Origin: Lachnospiraceae bacterium UBA935
GTDB lineage: Bacteria; Bacillota; Clostridia; Lachnospirales; Lachnospiraceae
Direction of reading: 5' to 3'
DNA: 33,200 nt
NCBI GenBank assembly: GCA_002293525.1
Contig: DBDJ01000032.1
Location: 1-33,200 of the forward strand
Translations under genes and position numbers: made by a program
Shown here: positions 1-11,100 of the stretch, in pieces
How the letters are laid out: every line of letters begins with the position of its first letter
Numbering within the stretch: position 1 is the stretch's first letter
The notes under the pieces: generated by a model
What the model was told of the DNA's origin: nothing
Database searches by the model: none
Seen by the model: only the letters and a program-made list of their open reading frames with translations

Positions 1-3000
1 CTTTCGGGTCGCGGGATGCCGGGATCGGGGCGGTACTGGGGAGTCCCGGCGTGCTTTCTGACGGGTTTCCGTATGCCGAGCTTCCTGTGCTGCCTCTCCG
101 GTTTCCTCCGCCGGTGGCCGTGCTGTTGGTGCCGGATACCGAACGGGCTGCCGATTCCTTAGCTGTCTTAGCTGCTGTCGGCACTTCCTGCGGCAGTGCC
201 GCCGTTTCTTTCTTCTTCTGGGACGGCGTGAAGTTCAGGTAGTCGTCCATCGCGCCTTTCGCTGCGTCTAAGAGTCCGAGCTTCCCGGTCTTTTTCACGT
301 TATCGACGACATTGCCGATCATGTCCAAGCCGAGGTTGCCCAGCATCGATAGCCCGGCCTTCGGGTTGACGACCGATATGATGCTCTTCCCCAGTGCGGT
401 GCCTGCCCCTTTGCCGATATCCTTGAGCGTCTTCCAGAAATCAACTTTCCCGCCGTTCTTCTTCTGCTCCTCGATAGACCGTAATCCGGTATATGCCCCG
501 CCGAGAATAGTCTCTGCCACAACGCCTAACACTTTCCCCAAAAGTGCGCCCGTCGGGTCGGTATAATTGACCGGGTCGTCCTCACAGTACAGGTAGGGGT
601 TCAGCCCCACTTCCAGCGGGTCGCGGGCCATCATCCGGCCCGTGGCCGGGTCGTAGAACCGGGCCTGAGCGAAGTACTTGCCGATGGCTTCGTCGTAGCC
701 GTGGTTGGTGAACCGTTCTTCGATCCCGGCGGTATTTACGTCGGAGGGGAGCGGGACTGTCAGCCCGCCCCAGGCATCGCGCCCGGCGTAGCGCAGCACC
801 TCGCCGTCTCCACCTGCGGCGAACAGGAGGCTGCCGCGGATGTCGTTCTGGAAATAGGCGTTCCCGGTCAGGTTTCCGGCGATGTCCGCACGGGGGGCCG
901 TGGCTTCCGGCATGGTAATTACGTCCTGACTCAGGCGTCCGCCGCCTAGGCCGTAGGCGGTCCGGGTTATGCCGACGCCGTCCTCGTATGCCATCAGCTC
1001 GTTGTTTACGCCGCTGCTTAAGTAGTCGATGACGTAGCTGGTGTCCTTCGTCCGGTAGATCTCCGGCAGGATCCCTTCCTGCTGTAGGCTGGCCGGCAGC
1101 TGGCTTCCCGCGCCTTGGCTTCCGGTCTCCGTTCCTTCCGTCTCCGGCCCGTCCGCTGCTTCTCCCAGATAGCTCCGGTAGCCGCCGTCGAGCGGGGCCA
1201 GAGTCTGGATATTCCTGACCCGCATGCCGAGGCCGTTGTAGGTGTATTCCGTGCTTTCGCCGGTCTCCAGGTTGAGGCCCTTTGTCATCCGGTTCGTAGC
1301 GTCGTATTCGTAGGCACGGGACGGGAGGCCGTCGCGGCTCTCGCCGGTCTGGTTGCCGCGCCCGTCATAGGTGTAGCTGTAGGCCGAGCCGGCCTCAGTC
1401 CGCGCTATCATCTGGCCGCCCTCATTGTACTGGTAGGACGCGGCCAGTATCCCGTCAATCTCTTTCCGGGTCTGGTTGCCGAGGAGGTCGTAGGTGTAGG
1501 TTTCCGACTTCCGGCCGTCGTTCACGGAGACGAGGCGGCCGAGGGCGTCGTAGGCATAGGCTGTCTCGGCTCCGCGGGGATCCGCTGCGGTCAGGAGGAG
1601 GTCCCGGGCATCGTAGGTATATTCGGTGGCATGGCCGCCGGGAGCGGTCACCTTCAGGAGGTTCCCCGCCGGGGAATATTCGTATTCTATGACGTTTTCT
1701 CTTGCGTCCGTCAGAGACGTGACGTTCCCGAGAGCATCGTAGGTGTAGCCGGTGCTGTTGCCGAGGGCATCGGTAACGGCGGTCAGGCGGCCGAGGCTGT
1801 CATAAGCGTAGGCAGTCCGGGCGCCTTCCTGGTCGGTGATGGCGGCCAGCAGGCCGGTCGGGCCATATTCCATGGTATAGCTGCTGCCGTCTTCGCCGCG
1901 GGAAACCGTAGGGCGGCCGAGGGCATCATACTCATAGTCCCAGCGGTGGCCGGCGGCATCGGTATAGGAGGCCAGGCTGCCGGCGGCGTCATAGGACAGG
2001 GACTGGGTAAAGCCTTCCTCGTCGCGCATCGCGGTGAGGCGCGAAAGGGCATCGTAGGTATAGCTCCGCTCCCCGCCCAGAGCGTCAGTCTCGCTGACGA
2101 GGTTGCCGGCGGCATCATATTCCATAACAGCGGTATGGCCCCGCGGGTCGGTGACGGCGATGAGGCGGCCCAGAGCATCGTAGCCGTAGGCGGTGACGTG
2201 GCCGAGGGGATCCGTCTCCTGTGTGACCAAGCCGTTGGCGTCGTAGGTGAAGCGGTATTCGTTGCCGGCGGCATCGGTGACGGACGTGCAGTTGCCGGCG
2301 GCATCATATTCATAGCGGGTGGTATGGCCGGCGGCATCGGTTTCGCCGGTCAGGTGGCCGAGGCTGTCGTAGGTGTAGAGGGTCTGCCGGTTTTCCTTGT
2401 CGGTGACGCAGGTCAGGTTGCCGTCTTCGTCATAGCCGTAGGTCTCCCTCCGGCCGTCCTTGTCCCGGATGGACGTGACCCGGCCTAGGCTGTCGTAACT
2501 GAGGCTGAGGGTTCCGGCTTCGTCGGTGACGGCAGTCAGGTGGCCGGCTTCGTCATAGTCGTAGCTGGTCACGGCCCCGGCGGCATCGGTCTCGCTCTTG
2601 AGGTTGCCGGCCTCGTCATAGGTATAGGCGGTGCTGTGGCCGGCGGCATCGGTGACAGACGTGGTCCGGCCCATGCTGTCATAGGCGAACCGGGTCTGAT
2701 GGCTCAGAGGATCGGTGACGGAGATGGTTCGGCCCATGCTGTCGTAAGCATAGGCGGTCAGGTTCCCGAGGGCATCCGTAATCGTGAGCAGCTGCCCGGC
2801 GGCATCGTAGCCGTATTCCGTGGTATTGCCGTTAGCGTCCGTCTCGGAGATCAGGTTCCCCAGGTCGTCATAGGCATAGCTGATTTCCCCGCCGGCGGCA
2901 TCGGTCTCGGTAATCAGGGCTCCTCTGGCATCATAGGCATAGCGGTATTCGTTGCCCGCCAGGTCGGTCACGAGAGAAACGCGGCCGGCAGCGTCGTAGG

Positions 3001-6000
3001 CAAGGCGCTGCTCATAACCCAGCTTGTCGGTGATCAGAACCGGGCTGCCGTTTTCGTTATAAGCGTAACTGATGCTTCCGTCCAGGTCCGATACGGCGGT
3101 CAGGTCGCCGGCTGCCGAATACCGGTAGGACGTCGTGCTCCCTGACGGAGCCGAAAAGGCGGTGAGGCGGCCGGCGGCGTTATGCAGGTAGCGGTAGAGG
3201 TTCCCTTCCGCATCGGTATAGGCGAAGAGATGGCCGCTGCTGTCATAGCTGTAGTGGGAAACGGCACCTTTTTTATCGGTATGGGTCAGGAGGTTGTCAT
3301 CGCTGTCGTAAGTAAAATATTCGGTATAGCCGCGCTCATCCGTCAGCGATGTCAGGTTGTTCCTGACATCATAGCCGTAACGGACCTCGGTGCCGTCCCG
3401 GTTGACGATCCTGACCGGGAGGTTTCTGGTATTATAGATGATCTCCTCCGTGGTTCCGTCGGGATAGGTGACGGCGGTGATCCGTCCTTCTTCATCATAC
3501 ACCAGCGAAGTGACATTGCCAAGGGCATCTGTCTGGGATATGAGCTGGCCGTCATCGTTGTAGCGGTTTTGGATGCTGCTCCCGGCGGTCTCCACGGCGG
3601 TGACCTGAAGAGCCTCATTATAGGTATAGCGGGTATCGACACCGAGTTCATCGGTAAAAGTGACGGATTGATCAGATTGCTCCGACTCATCCAAGTCCTC
3701 ATAAGACACATAGGCTGTCCCGCGCCCGGCGGTATCCTGTCTGGTTACCCGCCCCTGAGAATCATAATAGTTGGTCACGCCGACATCGCCGGCAAAATCA
3801 CTGACGGTCAGGAGGTGACCGGCCTGATCATAGGTAAAGGCCACGGAATGGCCGAGGGGGTCGGAAACGGAGACCAGGTCGGCGTCCCCGACATAGGTCA
3901 GGTATACGCGGCGGCCTAAGGTATCCGTCACGCTGGTGATACGGTCGCCGGTGTAGCCGAAATCAAGGATCCCGCCATGCCGGCCGGCGATGCTGACTAT
4001 ACGGCCCTCGCTGTCGGCCCGGAACTGGTAGGAGACTAGGCCGTTTTCGATGATATGCTCTAGGTATTCGCCGTTTTTAAAGACATATTCGGTGCCGTCC
4101 GGAGCAGTGACGGACAGAGAGGTGCCGTTTTTGCGGCTCAGGACGTAACCCATGTCGTACCCTTCCGCCGGCTGGAAGAGGTCATGTTCCAAGTCGATGT
4201 CAAACGGGGCCACTTCCCCGTAAGGGGTGGCAAAATAAGCCCGGTTTCCGTCCACAGTCAGCAGGTAGTCAAAGCAATGGCTCCATTTGCGGCCCAGCGG
4301 CCGGGGCAGAGAATCCCGCCGGGAATCATACATGGTTGTAAAGTGAAGGATATCCTGACCGTAATCTTCCAGGAAAGTATAGCTCCAGACGAACGCGCCG
4401 GTCAGGGGGTTCACCGGGTCAAGGCCCAGATGGGAAGCTGTCCCGTCCTGATAGGTCTTGCCTGCCCCGGCTTGTGAAAGCCCGGTCTGCTGGGACGGCT
4501 TGGTTCTGATGGTCTCCCTGGGGCTGTAGTCACTGAATCCGTATTGATTACCGGCCCGAACCTCGTATTCATAATCCGTGTCCGGTTCCAGGTTATAGAA
4601 TGTCGTCGAAGTGCGCCCGCCGCTGGTAGACGTCACCGTTACCGCCTCAGAAGGGCGGCTTAGGGCGGATACATAAACATCTATTCCTGTGCCGTCAGCC
4701 GGGGTCTGCCCGGCCCACATAGCAGCGATACCTGTGCCGTCAGTCGTTGCCTGCCCGGCTTTCAGTCCGGTGCCAAGCATCGTGCCGCTCCGGAACAATG
4801 ACGGATATGTCATATCGTCGCCCCCGGAAAGCAAGGCGGTGCCGCCGCCGATGAGGACGGCATCGTATTCGGTGGCCTGGCTGTCGTTCCGCCAGCTGAT
4901 CGTAACGGTGTCAAAGGATGAGACCGCCCTTACGTCCTGTGGGACACCGGGAAGGTTTGACCCGGTCCGCACTGTCTTCCATGGGCTGTAGGCGCTGGAC
5001 CCGTCTTTGTTGTTGACCCGGATCCGGTAAGTATAATCCGTATTGGCTGCTAGCCCTTCAAAGGTCTTGGAAGGAACCGTGACGCGGTACACTTGGTCAC
5101 CGAATTCGATGTCATAGCTGAGGGCACCGGTGATCGGATCCCAGCTGACGGTAATGGAATCAGGGGTTCTCTCGGTCCGCGGGGCGGTCGGCGGAGCCGG
5201 TGCCGTCCTGACCTTCTTTACCGGGCTTGATGGGCTGACGCCTCTGTCATTCTTGGCCCGCACCGAGTAAGAATACTCGGTATCCGGCTGGAAGCCGGTA
5301 AAAACAGCGGAAGTATCTGTCGTCTCCGTGGTATTGCCGTTGCAGGTCACTTCATAGCTGCCGGCATCCGCGGCGGGACTCCAGCTGACCGTCACGGAAT
5401 CATCGGTGGTGACGGCAGTGACATCGGCAGGGGCTTCCGGCAGGCCGGAAGCCAGCCTGACCGTCTGTTCCGGGCTTAACGTGCTCTGGCCGTCAGCATG
5501 ATTCGTCCGCACCTGATAGGTATAGTCGGTATCGGGCGTCAGGCCGGTAAATGTTATGGAAGTATCTTCCGTCGTATGGGTCTCGCCGTCAAAGATAATG
5601 TCATAGGTTTCGGCACCTTCGACCGGACTCCAGCTGACCGTCACGGAATCCCGGTCGGCGGAAGCGCCGATATCGTCCGGAAGCGGCGGCAGCGGGCGGG
5701 TAGTAATGTTCTGTATGGCACTGTAGGAACTGGTCCCGCCGGCATTGACAGCCCGGACCCGGTAGCTGTAGCCGGTCTCGGGGTTAAGTCCGGTGATCGT
5801 CCGTGACGTGCCTGTCACGCTGTAGATGGTGCCGCCGAACAGGACTTCATAACTGGCAGCGCCGTCGGCGCGGCTCCAGCTGACCGTCACCGACTGGGCT
5901 TTGGCCGTGGCCGTCACACTGGTCGGAACCGACGGCGGATCGGGAATCGTCGTGACATAGTAGCCGGTGCTGTATATGCTGGCTCCGCCGGCATTTTTAG

Positions 6001-8068
6001 CCCGGACGGCATAGCTGTGACGGCTTCCCGGTGTCAATCCGGTAAAGGTCTTGGTGGTTCCGGTGACGCTGTATTCCGTATCATCAAACTTAACGTCATA
6101 GCCGGTGGCGCCGCTCACGGCATCCCAGCTGACGGTGATGGAGTTCTTGGTAGCCGTCGCCTTGACATTAGCCGGAACCGCAGGGCTCTGTGGCAGCGTC
6201 GTAACGGTCTTCGCCGCACTGTAAGCACTGGTACCGGCCGTATTTCTTGCCCGTACCTGATAGGTGTAGCCGGTCTGCGGGGACAGGCCGGCGAAGGAGC
6301 GGGAGGTGCCGTACACGGTAGAAGTCGATCCATTGAAAATCAGTTCATAAGATGTCGCGCCGGGCGAAGCGTCCCAACTGACGGTGGCACTGCTGGAGGT
6401 GGCGGTGGCAGTGACATTAGCCGGCACCGGCGGCGGAGCCTTAAGGGTGGTAATGCTCCGGCTGCTGCTGTAGGAGCTGGTTCCACCGGCATTGACGGCC
6501 CGGACCTGATAAGTATAACTGGTACTGGAAGTAAGCCCGGTGAAGGTTCGGGATGTGGCGGTGACACTGTAGGCGGTTCCGTCAAACAGAACCTCATAGC
6601 CCGTGGCACCGGTAACCGTGTTCCAGCTCACCGTGACCGAGTCGGCGGTGACGGTGGCTGCGATCCCGCCCGGCAGAGAGGGCGGACCGGGGAGGGTAGT
6701 AACAGTTTGAGATGTGCTGTAATCACTGGCGGTATCGGCGTTCTTGGCACGGACTGTGTAGGTATAAGCTTTATTCGCCGTTAAACCGGTAAAGGTCCGG
6801 CTGGTGGCGGTCACGTTATAGGAGCTGTCGCCCAACCGGACGTCATAGCTGGTGGCTCCGGTGACGGCAGTCCAGCTCACCGTGACGGAATTGGTAGCTG
6901 GGATCGCGGTGACATTGGCCGGCACGCTTAAGGGAGCAGCTGAGGTCGTGATGCTCTTCTGGCTGCTGTAAGAACTGGTTCCGCCGGCGTTCTTGGCGCG
7001 GACAGAATAACTGTAGGCGGTTTTCGGTGACAGGCCGGCAAATACCTTGGAGGTACCGGTGACATCATATTCAGTGCCGTTAAACTTGACGTCATAGCCG
7101 GCAGCACCGCTGACAGCGCTCCAGCTGACCGTGACACTGTTATGGGTGGCAGTGGCGGCTATGCCGGACGGTGTGGTCGGCGCAGTCGGGAGCGTGGAAA
7201 TGGTCTTGGCGGTGCTGTAAGAGCTAGTCGTGTCGGCATTTTTAGCCCGGATCGAATACGTATAGTCTGTGCCGGGAGTCAGGCCGGTCATCGTCCGGCT
7301 GGTGCCGGTCACGCTGTAGGTAGTACTGCCGAAACGAAGATCATAGCCGGTAGCGCCGGATACGGCACTCCAACTGACTGTCGCGGAGCTTGACGTTGCT
7401 GTGGCGCTGACACCGCCCGGGGTACTCAGCGGAGTTGCTTGAGTTGTTATGGTTCTGGCGGCACTGTATGCGCCGGTCAACTTAGAGTTCTTGGCTCTGA
7501 CCTGATAGGTGTAGGAAGTCTTGGGGGATAGGCCGGTAATATTCCAAGACGTACTGGAAGCACCGGATACACCGTAGACTTTACCATTAAAAAGGACGTC
7601 ATAGCCGGTGGCCCGGCTCACCGTATCCCAGCTGATAGTCACGGAAGCGGCTGTTGCCGATGCCGCGACATCTTCCGGCACATCGAGGGGAACGTTATCG
7701 TAAAATCCCAGCGGAACCAACATGGTCTTCGTTGCGTAAGCCGGTGAATATCCGGTACTGTCATAGGCCGATACAGAAACATAATATGTCTGGTTATCGG
7801 TCAGGTTGGCAATGCTTGTATGGGTAGTTCCCGTCAGATTATCGTACCGATAATAAACGGTGCTCCGGCTATCGACTATTATCACGCCATATCTGACTGC
7901 TCCATCAACCGGCTCCCAAGTAGATGTGATAGAGCCGTTGCTGTTCAGGGTGAGCTGTATATCCATTGCATACGCCGCATGGCCGATATGTACGGAACTG
8001 TTGGCAACCATTACGAAGCATAGCAGGAAAGCTATCGTTGATTTTATTCTTCTCATGACTTTTTTCAT
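1..8068 (-). CDS. Secreted Fn3 x13 - RHS/YD-repeat giant protein (partial, C-terminus beyond the window)
   Basis: The reading frame is open from an ATG at 8068 to the left edge, giving at least 2689 residues with no stop. The start has an AGGTGG ribosome site about 9 nt upstream. Residues 1-34 are a Sec signal peptide (basic start, hydrophobic core, Ala-x-Ala type end). Residues ~34-1190 hold 13 Fn3 domains of about 84 residues, most with a VTVSW strand and a YTYxVRAKN strand. A DUF6531-like segment starts at ~1215 (DPVNPLTGAF). About 40 YD repeats (pattern YDxxGxLxxxTDxxG) span ~1370-2270. The RHS core lies at ~2450-2503 (RFYDPATGRMMARDP, then NPYLYCEDDPVNYTDPTG). A Gly/Lys-rich variable tail follows and is cut off. 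In known families the YD/RHS shell encloses and delivers a C-terminal toxin; that role here is inferred. The YD part is visibly more GC-rich than the genes to the right. Confidence 0.93.
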   Translation of the reverse strand, partial: MKKVMRRIKSTIAFLLCFVMVANSSVHIGHAAYAMDIQLTLNSNGSITSTWEPVDGAVRYGVIIVDSRSTVYYRYDNLTGTTHTSIANLTDNQTYYVSVSAYDSTGYSPAYATKTMLVPLGFYDNVPLDVPEDVAASATAASVTISWDTVSRATGYDVLFNGKVYGVSGASSTSWNITGLSPKTSYTYQVRAKNSKLTGAYSAARTITTQATPLSTPGGVSATATSSSATVSWSAVSGATGYDLRFGSTTYSVTGTSRTMTGLTPGTDYTYSIRAKNADTTSSYSTAKTISTLPTAPTTPSGIAATATHNSVTVSWSAVSGAAGYDVKFNGTEYDVTGTSKVFAGLSPKTAYSYSVRAKNAGGTSSYSSQKSITTSAAPLSVPANVTAIPATNSVTVSWTAVTGATSYDVRLGDSSYNVTATSRTFTGLTANKAYTYTVRAKNADTASDYSTSQTVTTLPGPPSLPGGIAATVTADSVTVSWNTVTGATGYEVLFDGTAYSVTATSRTFTGLTSSTSYTYQVRAVNAGGTSSYSSSRSITTLKAPPPVPANVTATATSSSATVSWDASPGATSYELIFNGSTSTVYGTSRSFAGLSPQTGYTYQVRARNTAGTSAYSAAKTVTTLPQSPAVPANVKATATKNSITVSWDAVSGATGYDVKFDDTEYSVTGTTKTFTGLTPGSRHSYAVRAKNAGGASIYSTGYYVTTIPDPPSVPTSVTATAKAQSVTVSWSRADGAASYEVLFGGTIYSVTGTSRTITGLNPETGYSYRVRAVNAGGTSSYSAIQNITTRPLPPLPDDIGASADRDSVTVSWSPVEGAETYDIIFDGETHTTEDTSITFTGLTPDTDYTYQVRTNHADGQSTLSPEQTVRLASGLPEAPADVTAVTTDDSVTVSWSPAADAGSYEVTCNGNTTETTDTSAVFTGFQPDTEYSYSVRAKNDRGVSPSSPVKKVRTAPAPPTAPRTERTPDSITVSWDPITGALSYDIEFGDQVYRVTVPSKTFEGLAANTDYTYRIRVNNKDGSSAYSPWKTVRTGSNLPGVPQDVRAVSSFDTVTISWRNDSQATEYDAVLIGGGTALLSGGDDMTYPSLFRSGTMLGTGLKAGQATTDGTGIAAMWAGQTPADGTGIDVYVSALSRPSEAVTVTSTSGGRTSTTFYNLEPDTDYEYEVRAGNQYGFSDYSPRETIRTKPSQQTGLSQAGAGKTYQDGTASHLGLDPVNPLTGAFVWSYTFLEDYGQDILHFTTMYDSRRDSLPRPLGRKWSHCFDYLLTVDGNRAYFATPYGEVAPFDIDLEHDLFQPAEGYDMGYVLSRKNGTSLSVTAPDGTEYVFKNGEYLEHIIENGLVSYQFRADSEGRIVSIAGRHGGILDFGYTGDRITSVTDTLGRRVYLTYVGDADLVSVSDPLGHSVAFTYDQAGHLLTVSDFAGDVGVTNYYDSQGRVTRQDTAGRGTAYVSYEDLDESEQSDQSVTFTDELGVDTRYTYNEALQVTAVETAGSSIQNRYNDDGQLISQTDALGNVTSLVYDEEGRITAVTYPDGTTEEIIYNTRNLPVRIVNRDGTEVRYGYDVRNNLTSLTDERGYTEYFTYDSDDNLLTHTDKKGAVSHYSYDSSGHLFAYTDAEGNLYRYLHNAAGRLTAFSAPSGSTTSYRYSAAGDLTAVSDLDGSISYAYNENGSPVLITDKLGYEQRLAYDAAGRVSLVTDLAGNEYRYAYDARGALITETDAAGGEISYAYDDLGNLISETDANGNTTEYGYDAAGQLLTITDALGNLTAYAYDSMGRTISVTDPLSHQTRFAYDSMGRTTSVTDAAGHSTAYTYDEAGNLKSETDAAGAVTSYDYDEAGHLTAVTDEAGTLSLSYDSLGRVTSIRDKDGRRETYGYDEDGNLTCVTDKENRQTLYTYDSLGHLTGETDAAGHTTRYEYDAAGNCTSVTDAAGNEYRFTYDANGLVTQETDPLGHVTAYGYDALGRLIAVTDPRGHTAVMEYDAAGNLVSETDALGGERSYTYDALSRLTAMRDEEGFTQSLSYDAAGSLASYTDAAGHRWDYEYDALGRPTVSRGEDGSSYTMEYGPTGLLAAITDQEGARTAYAYDSLGRLTAVTDALGNSTGYTYDALGNVTSLTDARENVIEYEYSPAGNLLKVTAPGGHATEYTYDARDLLLTAADPRGAETAYAYDALGRLVSVNDGRKSETYTYDLLGNQTRKEIDGILAASYQYNEGGQMIARTEAGSAYSYTYDGRGNQTGESRDGLPSRAYEYDATNRMTKGLNLETGESTEYTYNGLGMRVRNIQTLAPLDGGYRSYLGEAADGPETEGTETGSQGAGSQLPASLQQEGILPEIYRTKDTSYVIDYLSSGVNNELMAYEDGVGITRTAYGLGGGRLSQDVITMPEATAPRADIAGNLTGNAYFQNDIRGSLLFAAGGDGEVLRYAGRDAWGGLTVPLPSDVNTAGIEERFTNHGYDEAIGKYFAQARFYDPATGRMMARDPLEVGLNPYLYCEDDPVNYTDPTGALLGKVLGVVAETILGGAYTGLRSIEEQKKNGGKVDFWKTLKDIGKGAGTALGKSIISVVNPKAGLSMLGNLGLDMIGNVVDNVKKTGKLGLLDAAKGAMDDYLNFTPSQKKKETAALPQEVPTAAKTAKESAARSVSGTNSTATGGGNRRGSTGSSAYGNPSESTPGLPSTAPIPASRDPK
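4681..4770 (-). repeat. 45-nt tandem duplication inside the 13th Fn3 domain
   Basis: The 13-mer cctgtgccgtcag occurs at 4686 and again at 4731, a 45-nt period. It encodes two diverged 15-residue units, AGQATTDGTGIA and AGQTPADGTGID. They belong to an insertion of about 50 residues that enlarges only this Fn3 domain, the last before the RHS shell. Confidence 0.75.
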
Positions 8069-8095
8069 ATGTATATTCCACCTCGTTATATTATG

Positions 8096-8121
8096 GCAGA
8101 TGTCGCTAATTATACATCTGC
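8096..8121 (-). promoter_or_regulatory. 8-bp perfect inverted repeat between the GLUG and RHS genes
   Basis: GCAGATGT and ACATCTGC flank a 10-nt loop in the 93-nt gap between the two giant genes, about 30 nt upstream of the RHS start codon. No U-run follows on either strand, so it is not a normal terminator. It could be an operator or an RNA stem tuning expression or stability of the downstream message. No strong promoter is evident in the gap, which suggests the two genes are co-transcribed. Confidence 0.5.
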
Positions 8122-8161
8122 GTAGTATTTTGCAATTTATCTGTTAAGGATTGACAAATCA

Positions 8162-11100
8162 TTAGCTATGAGTCGATTCCTCTGTTACTTCTGATTCTTC
8201 CGAGGGTTCAGGTTCCTCATGCTTTTGCTCTTCAAAGCTATTGCCTGTCAGATCCATTTCAGACAGATGAGCCAGTGTATACAGTTCAGCTGGCAGTTCC
8301 CCACTCAGGTTATTATTGGCCAGATACAGGTAGCGCAGGTTCTTAAGTTCACCGATCGCGGCAGGAATCTCACCGCTTATGTTACGATCCGCAAGACCGA
8401 GGGCATAAATCGTGGACAGATCATCACGTGAACGGAGTGTGTTGACAGATTGTCCTTTCAGATTCAAAAGATTCTCTATCTCATCAATGAACCATGTCTG
8501 GCCGTCACATTGATTAATAAACTCCCTGGCATAATCGGTCTGCGGGTTCAGGTCATATATTTTTTCAATGATCGGGCTGCTGGTCATCTTAAAACCGCCT
8601 GTCATTTCTGCCATAACCCGGATCACATAGGGTGTATCTTTTTCTATTCCGGTCAGCACACAGGTATTGGTGTCAGTCCGGAGCATCCTGCCGTTATAAG
8701 TGACCACATAACTGTCGGCACCGGTTGCTTTGTTCCATTCAAGCGTGATGGAACCGTTGCCTTTCTGGGTACTGTGGAGGCCATCCATCTTGAATACCAA
8801 TTTTTCGGTCCGGATGCTTAACGGCTCGGACCACATCCCTTCTTTTCCATCTATTAGGATCCTGACCTTGAATTCGTAGGCAGTATCGGGTCTAAGACTG
8901 TCAACAAAAGCTTCTGATAAATTTACATACTCCGAAATGCTCGTTTCATCCGATGTCTCCGACATATCCACAGACATCTCCGCATAAGTCAACTCATATC
9001 CATCCGCCCCCGAGATATCCGTCCATTCGATCACCACGGAATCATAGGTAAGATCACGGAAAGTAAGCGCAAATGCTCTCCGCAGGTCAGGATTCACGAT
9101 GTTTTTCAAGGTCGGGTAAGCATCATCATGGAATTCCCAGATATTTTCCCAGTCCCAGCCGACATAGGTATCCTGTGTCAACAGCTGTTCTGTCGTCTTG
9201 GACTGCCCCGCCGCTGTCTTACCGGACAGGTCACTGTCAAAGTAAGCGTTTGTAATTGTTGATGTCGCCGAAACATATACCCTTACCAAGCCTACACCGG
9301 CCGCGCTGACTGTTCCCGCTGCGTAGCCGTTTGTAACGGTTATATAGTTACTACAGCCGACAAGACCTGCCGTATATATATTGTTTGTTGTCGACAAAAC
9401 ATTGCCAATCGCGTAAATATCTTGGATATCAGCATAATCAGCCCTACCAGCCAAGCCTCCGACATATGTGGTTCCGGTCACATCCCCCGAAGCATAGCAT
9501 TCAGTTAAATGGATCCGCTGAGAAACTGATCCCTGTATAAAGCCGATCAGGCCTCCTGTCTCTGTGCCGCCACTGACATCCGCTTCAGCAAAGCACTGTG
9601 TAACCGTTCCCGATGCAAGATGAGCAATCAAACCGCCGGCCCGTGCGCTGCTGATTGACGAAACGCTTCCATTGAACGAACATCCGCTCATACTCCCCCC
9701 GCTCATACCTCCGACTATGCCACCGGTATTCTGACCACCAGATACAGTTATGTTGGACAGGCTGATGTTCTCCGTGGTACAGCCGGACAGACCGCCAGCC
9801 AGGCCGCCGATGTTGGAATAAGAGGAACTTTGTTTTATATCTGCGTTTTCTATTATCATATTCTTTATTGTAGCCGCATTCGCATAACCAAAAAACCCGA
9901 CGTAATAACTGGCGGCATTTATTTTGAAATCACTGATTACATGACCGCCGCCGTCAAAAATACCGGTGAAAGGAGCTGCTGCCGTACCGATCGGAACCCA
10001 TGTTCCTCCGGCCAGATAAATGTCAGAAACCAGCTGATAAGCCGCTGATAGTTCATACCCTACATAAATAAACTGTTCTTTTGCCTCAATCAGGTAAGGA
10101 TTTTCCACCGTTCCTGCTCCGGTGATTGGCGGCGCGAGGTCTCTTTCGCCCCAGTCTGGCACTCCTAAGCTTTGCAGATACGGATAGCTTTCTCCCTCCA
10201 CCATGTCCCATATATTCCCAAAATCCCAGTCGGCAAAAAAGTCCTGTAGCATAAGTGCCGACGTCATCTTGCCGACATTGCCGCTGTCAGTTTTCATGAT
10301 GCCCGTGGCCAGGATATCAAAATAGGCACCCGCCACCGTCGTGGAAGAGGATACAGTGACCAGACCGTTGCCGCCCGTACTAACCGAACCCGCTGCGTAG
10401 CCGTTTGTTATTGCCACATTAGTGGCAGAGCCGATCAGCCCGGCAGCAGAGGAATGATTTGATGTGGAAGTAACACTGCCTATTGCAAAACTATCACTGA
10501 TATCAGTATAATTCGCTCCTCCGGTCAGGCCGCCGATGTAAGCAGTTCCTGTCACAGCCCCCGAGGCATAACATTCCTTTATATTGCTCCGTTTAGAAGC
10601 AGTTCCTTGTACATATCCGATCAGCCCGCCGGCCTCTGTGCTGCCGCTGACATCCGCTTCGGCAAAACACTGTGTGACAGCACCCGATGTAAGATGAGCA
10701 ATCAGACCGCCGACCCGCGCTTTGCCTCCCGATGAAACTCTTCCCCGCACCGAACATCCGCTCATGCTTCCCTCTATCATGTAACCGGCTAAGCCGCCAG
10801 TATACATGCCACCAGATACCGTGATGCCGGACAAGCTGATGTTACTTGTGGTACACCCCTCCAGATAGCCGGCCAGACCGCCGATGTAGGAATAGGATGA
10901 ACTCTGTTTTATTTCCGCATTATCAATCTCTAGATTTTTGAGCGTTGCCGTTTTTGCATAGCCAAATAAGCCGTTATATGAGCTGGCAGCATTTATCACA
11001 AAATCGCTGATTCGATGTCCGCCGCCATCAAAGGATCCGGTGAACGGAGCCGCCAACGTGCCGACCGGGATCCATGTTCCTCCCGCCAGATCAATGTCTG

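Noticed and set aside
1783..2337. Minus-strand Pro/Ala/Met-rich ORF of 184 codons
   Set aside because: It is an out-of-frame reading of the same YD repeats and lacks a ribosome site.
1115..2488. Long plus-strand ORF (457 codons) in the RHS region
   Set aside because: It is the antisense shadow of the YD-repeat gene; its Val/Gly/Ala-rich periodic translation mirrors the repeats. The other plus-strand ORFs between 51 and 8147 are rejected for the same reason.
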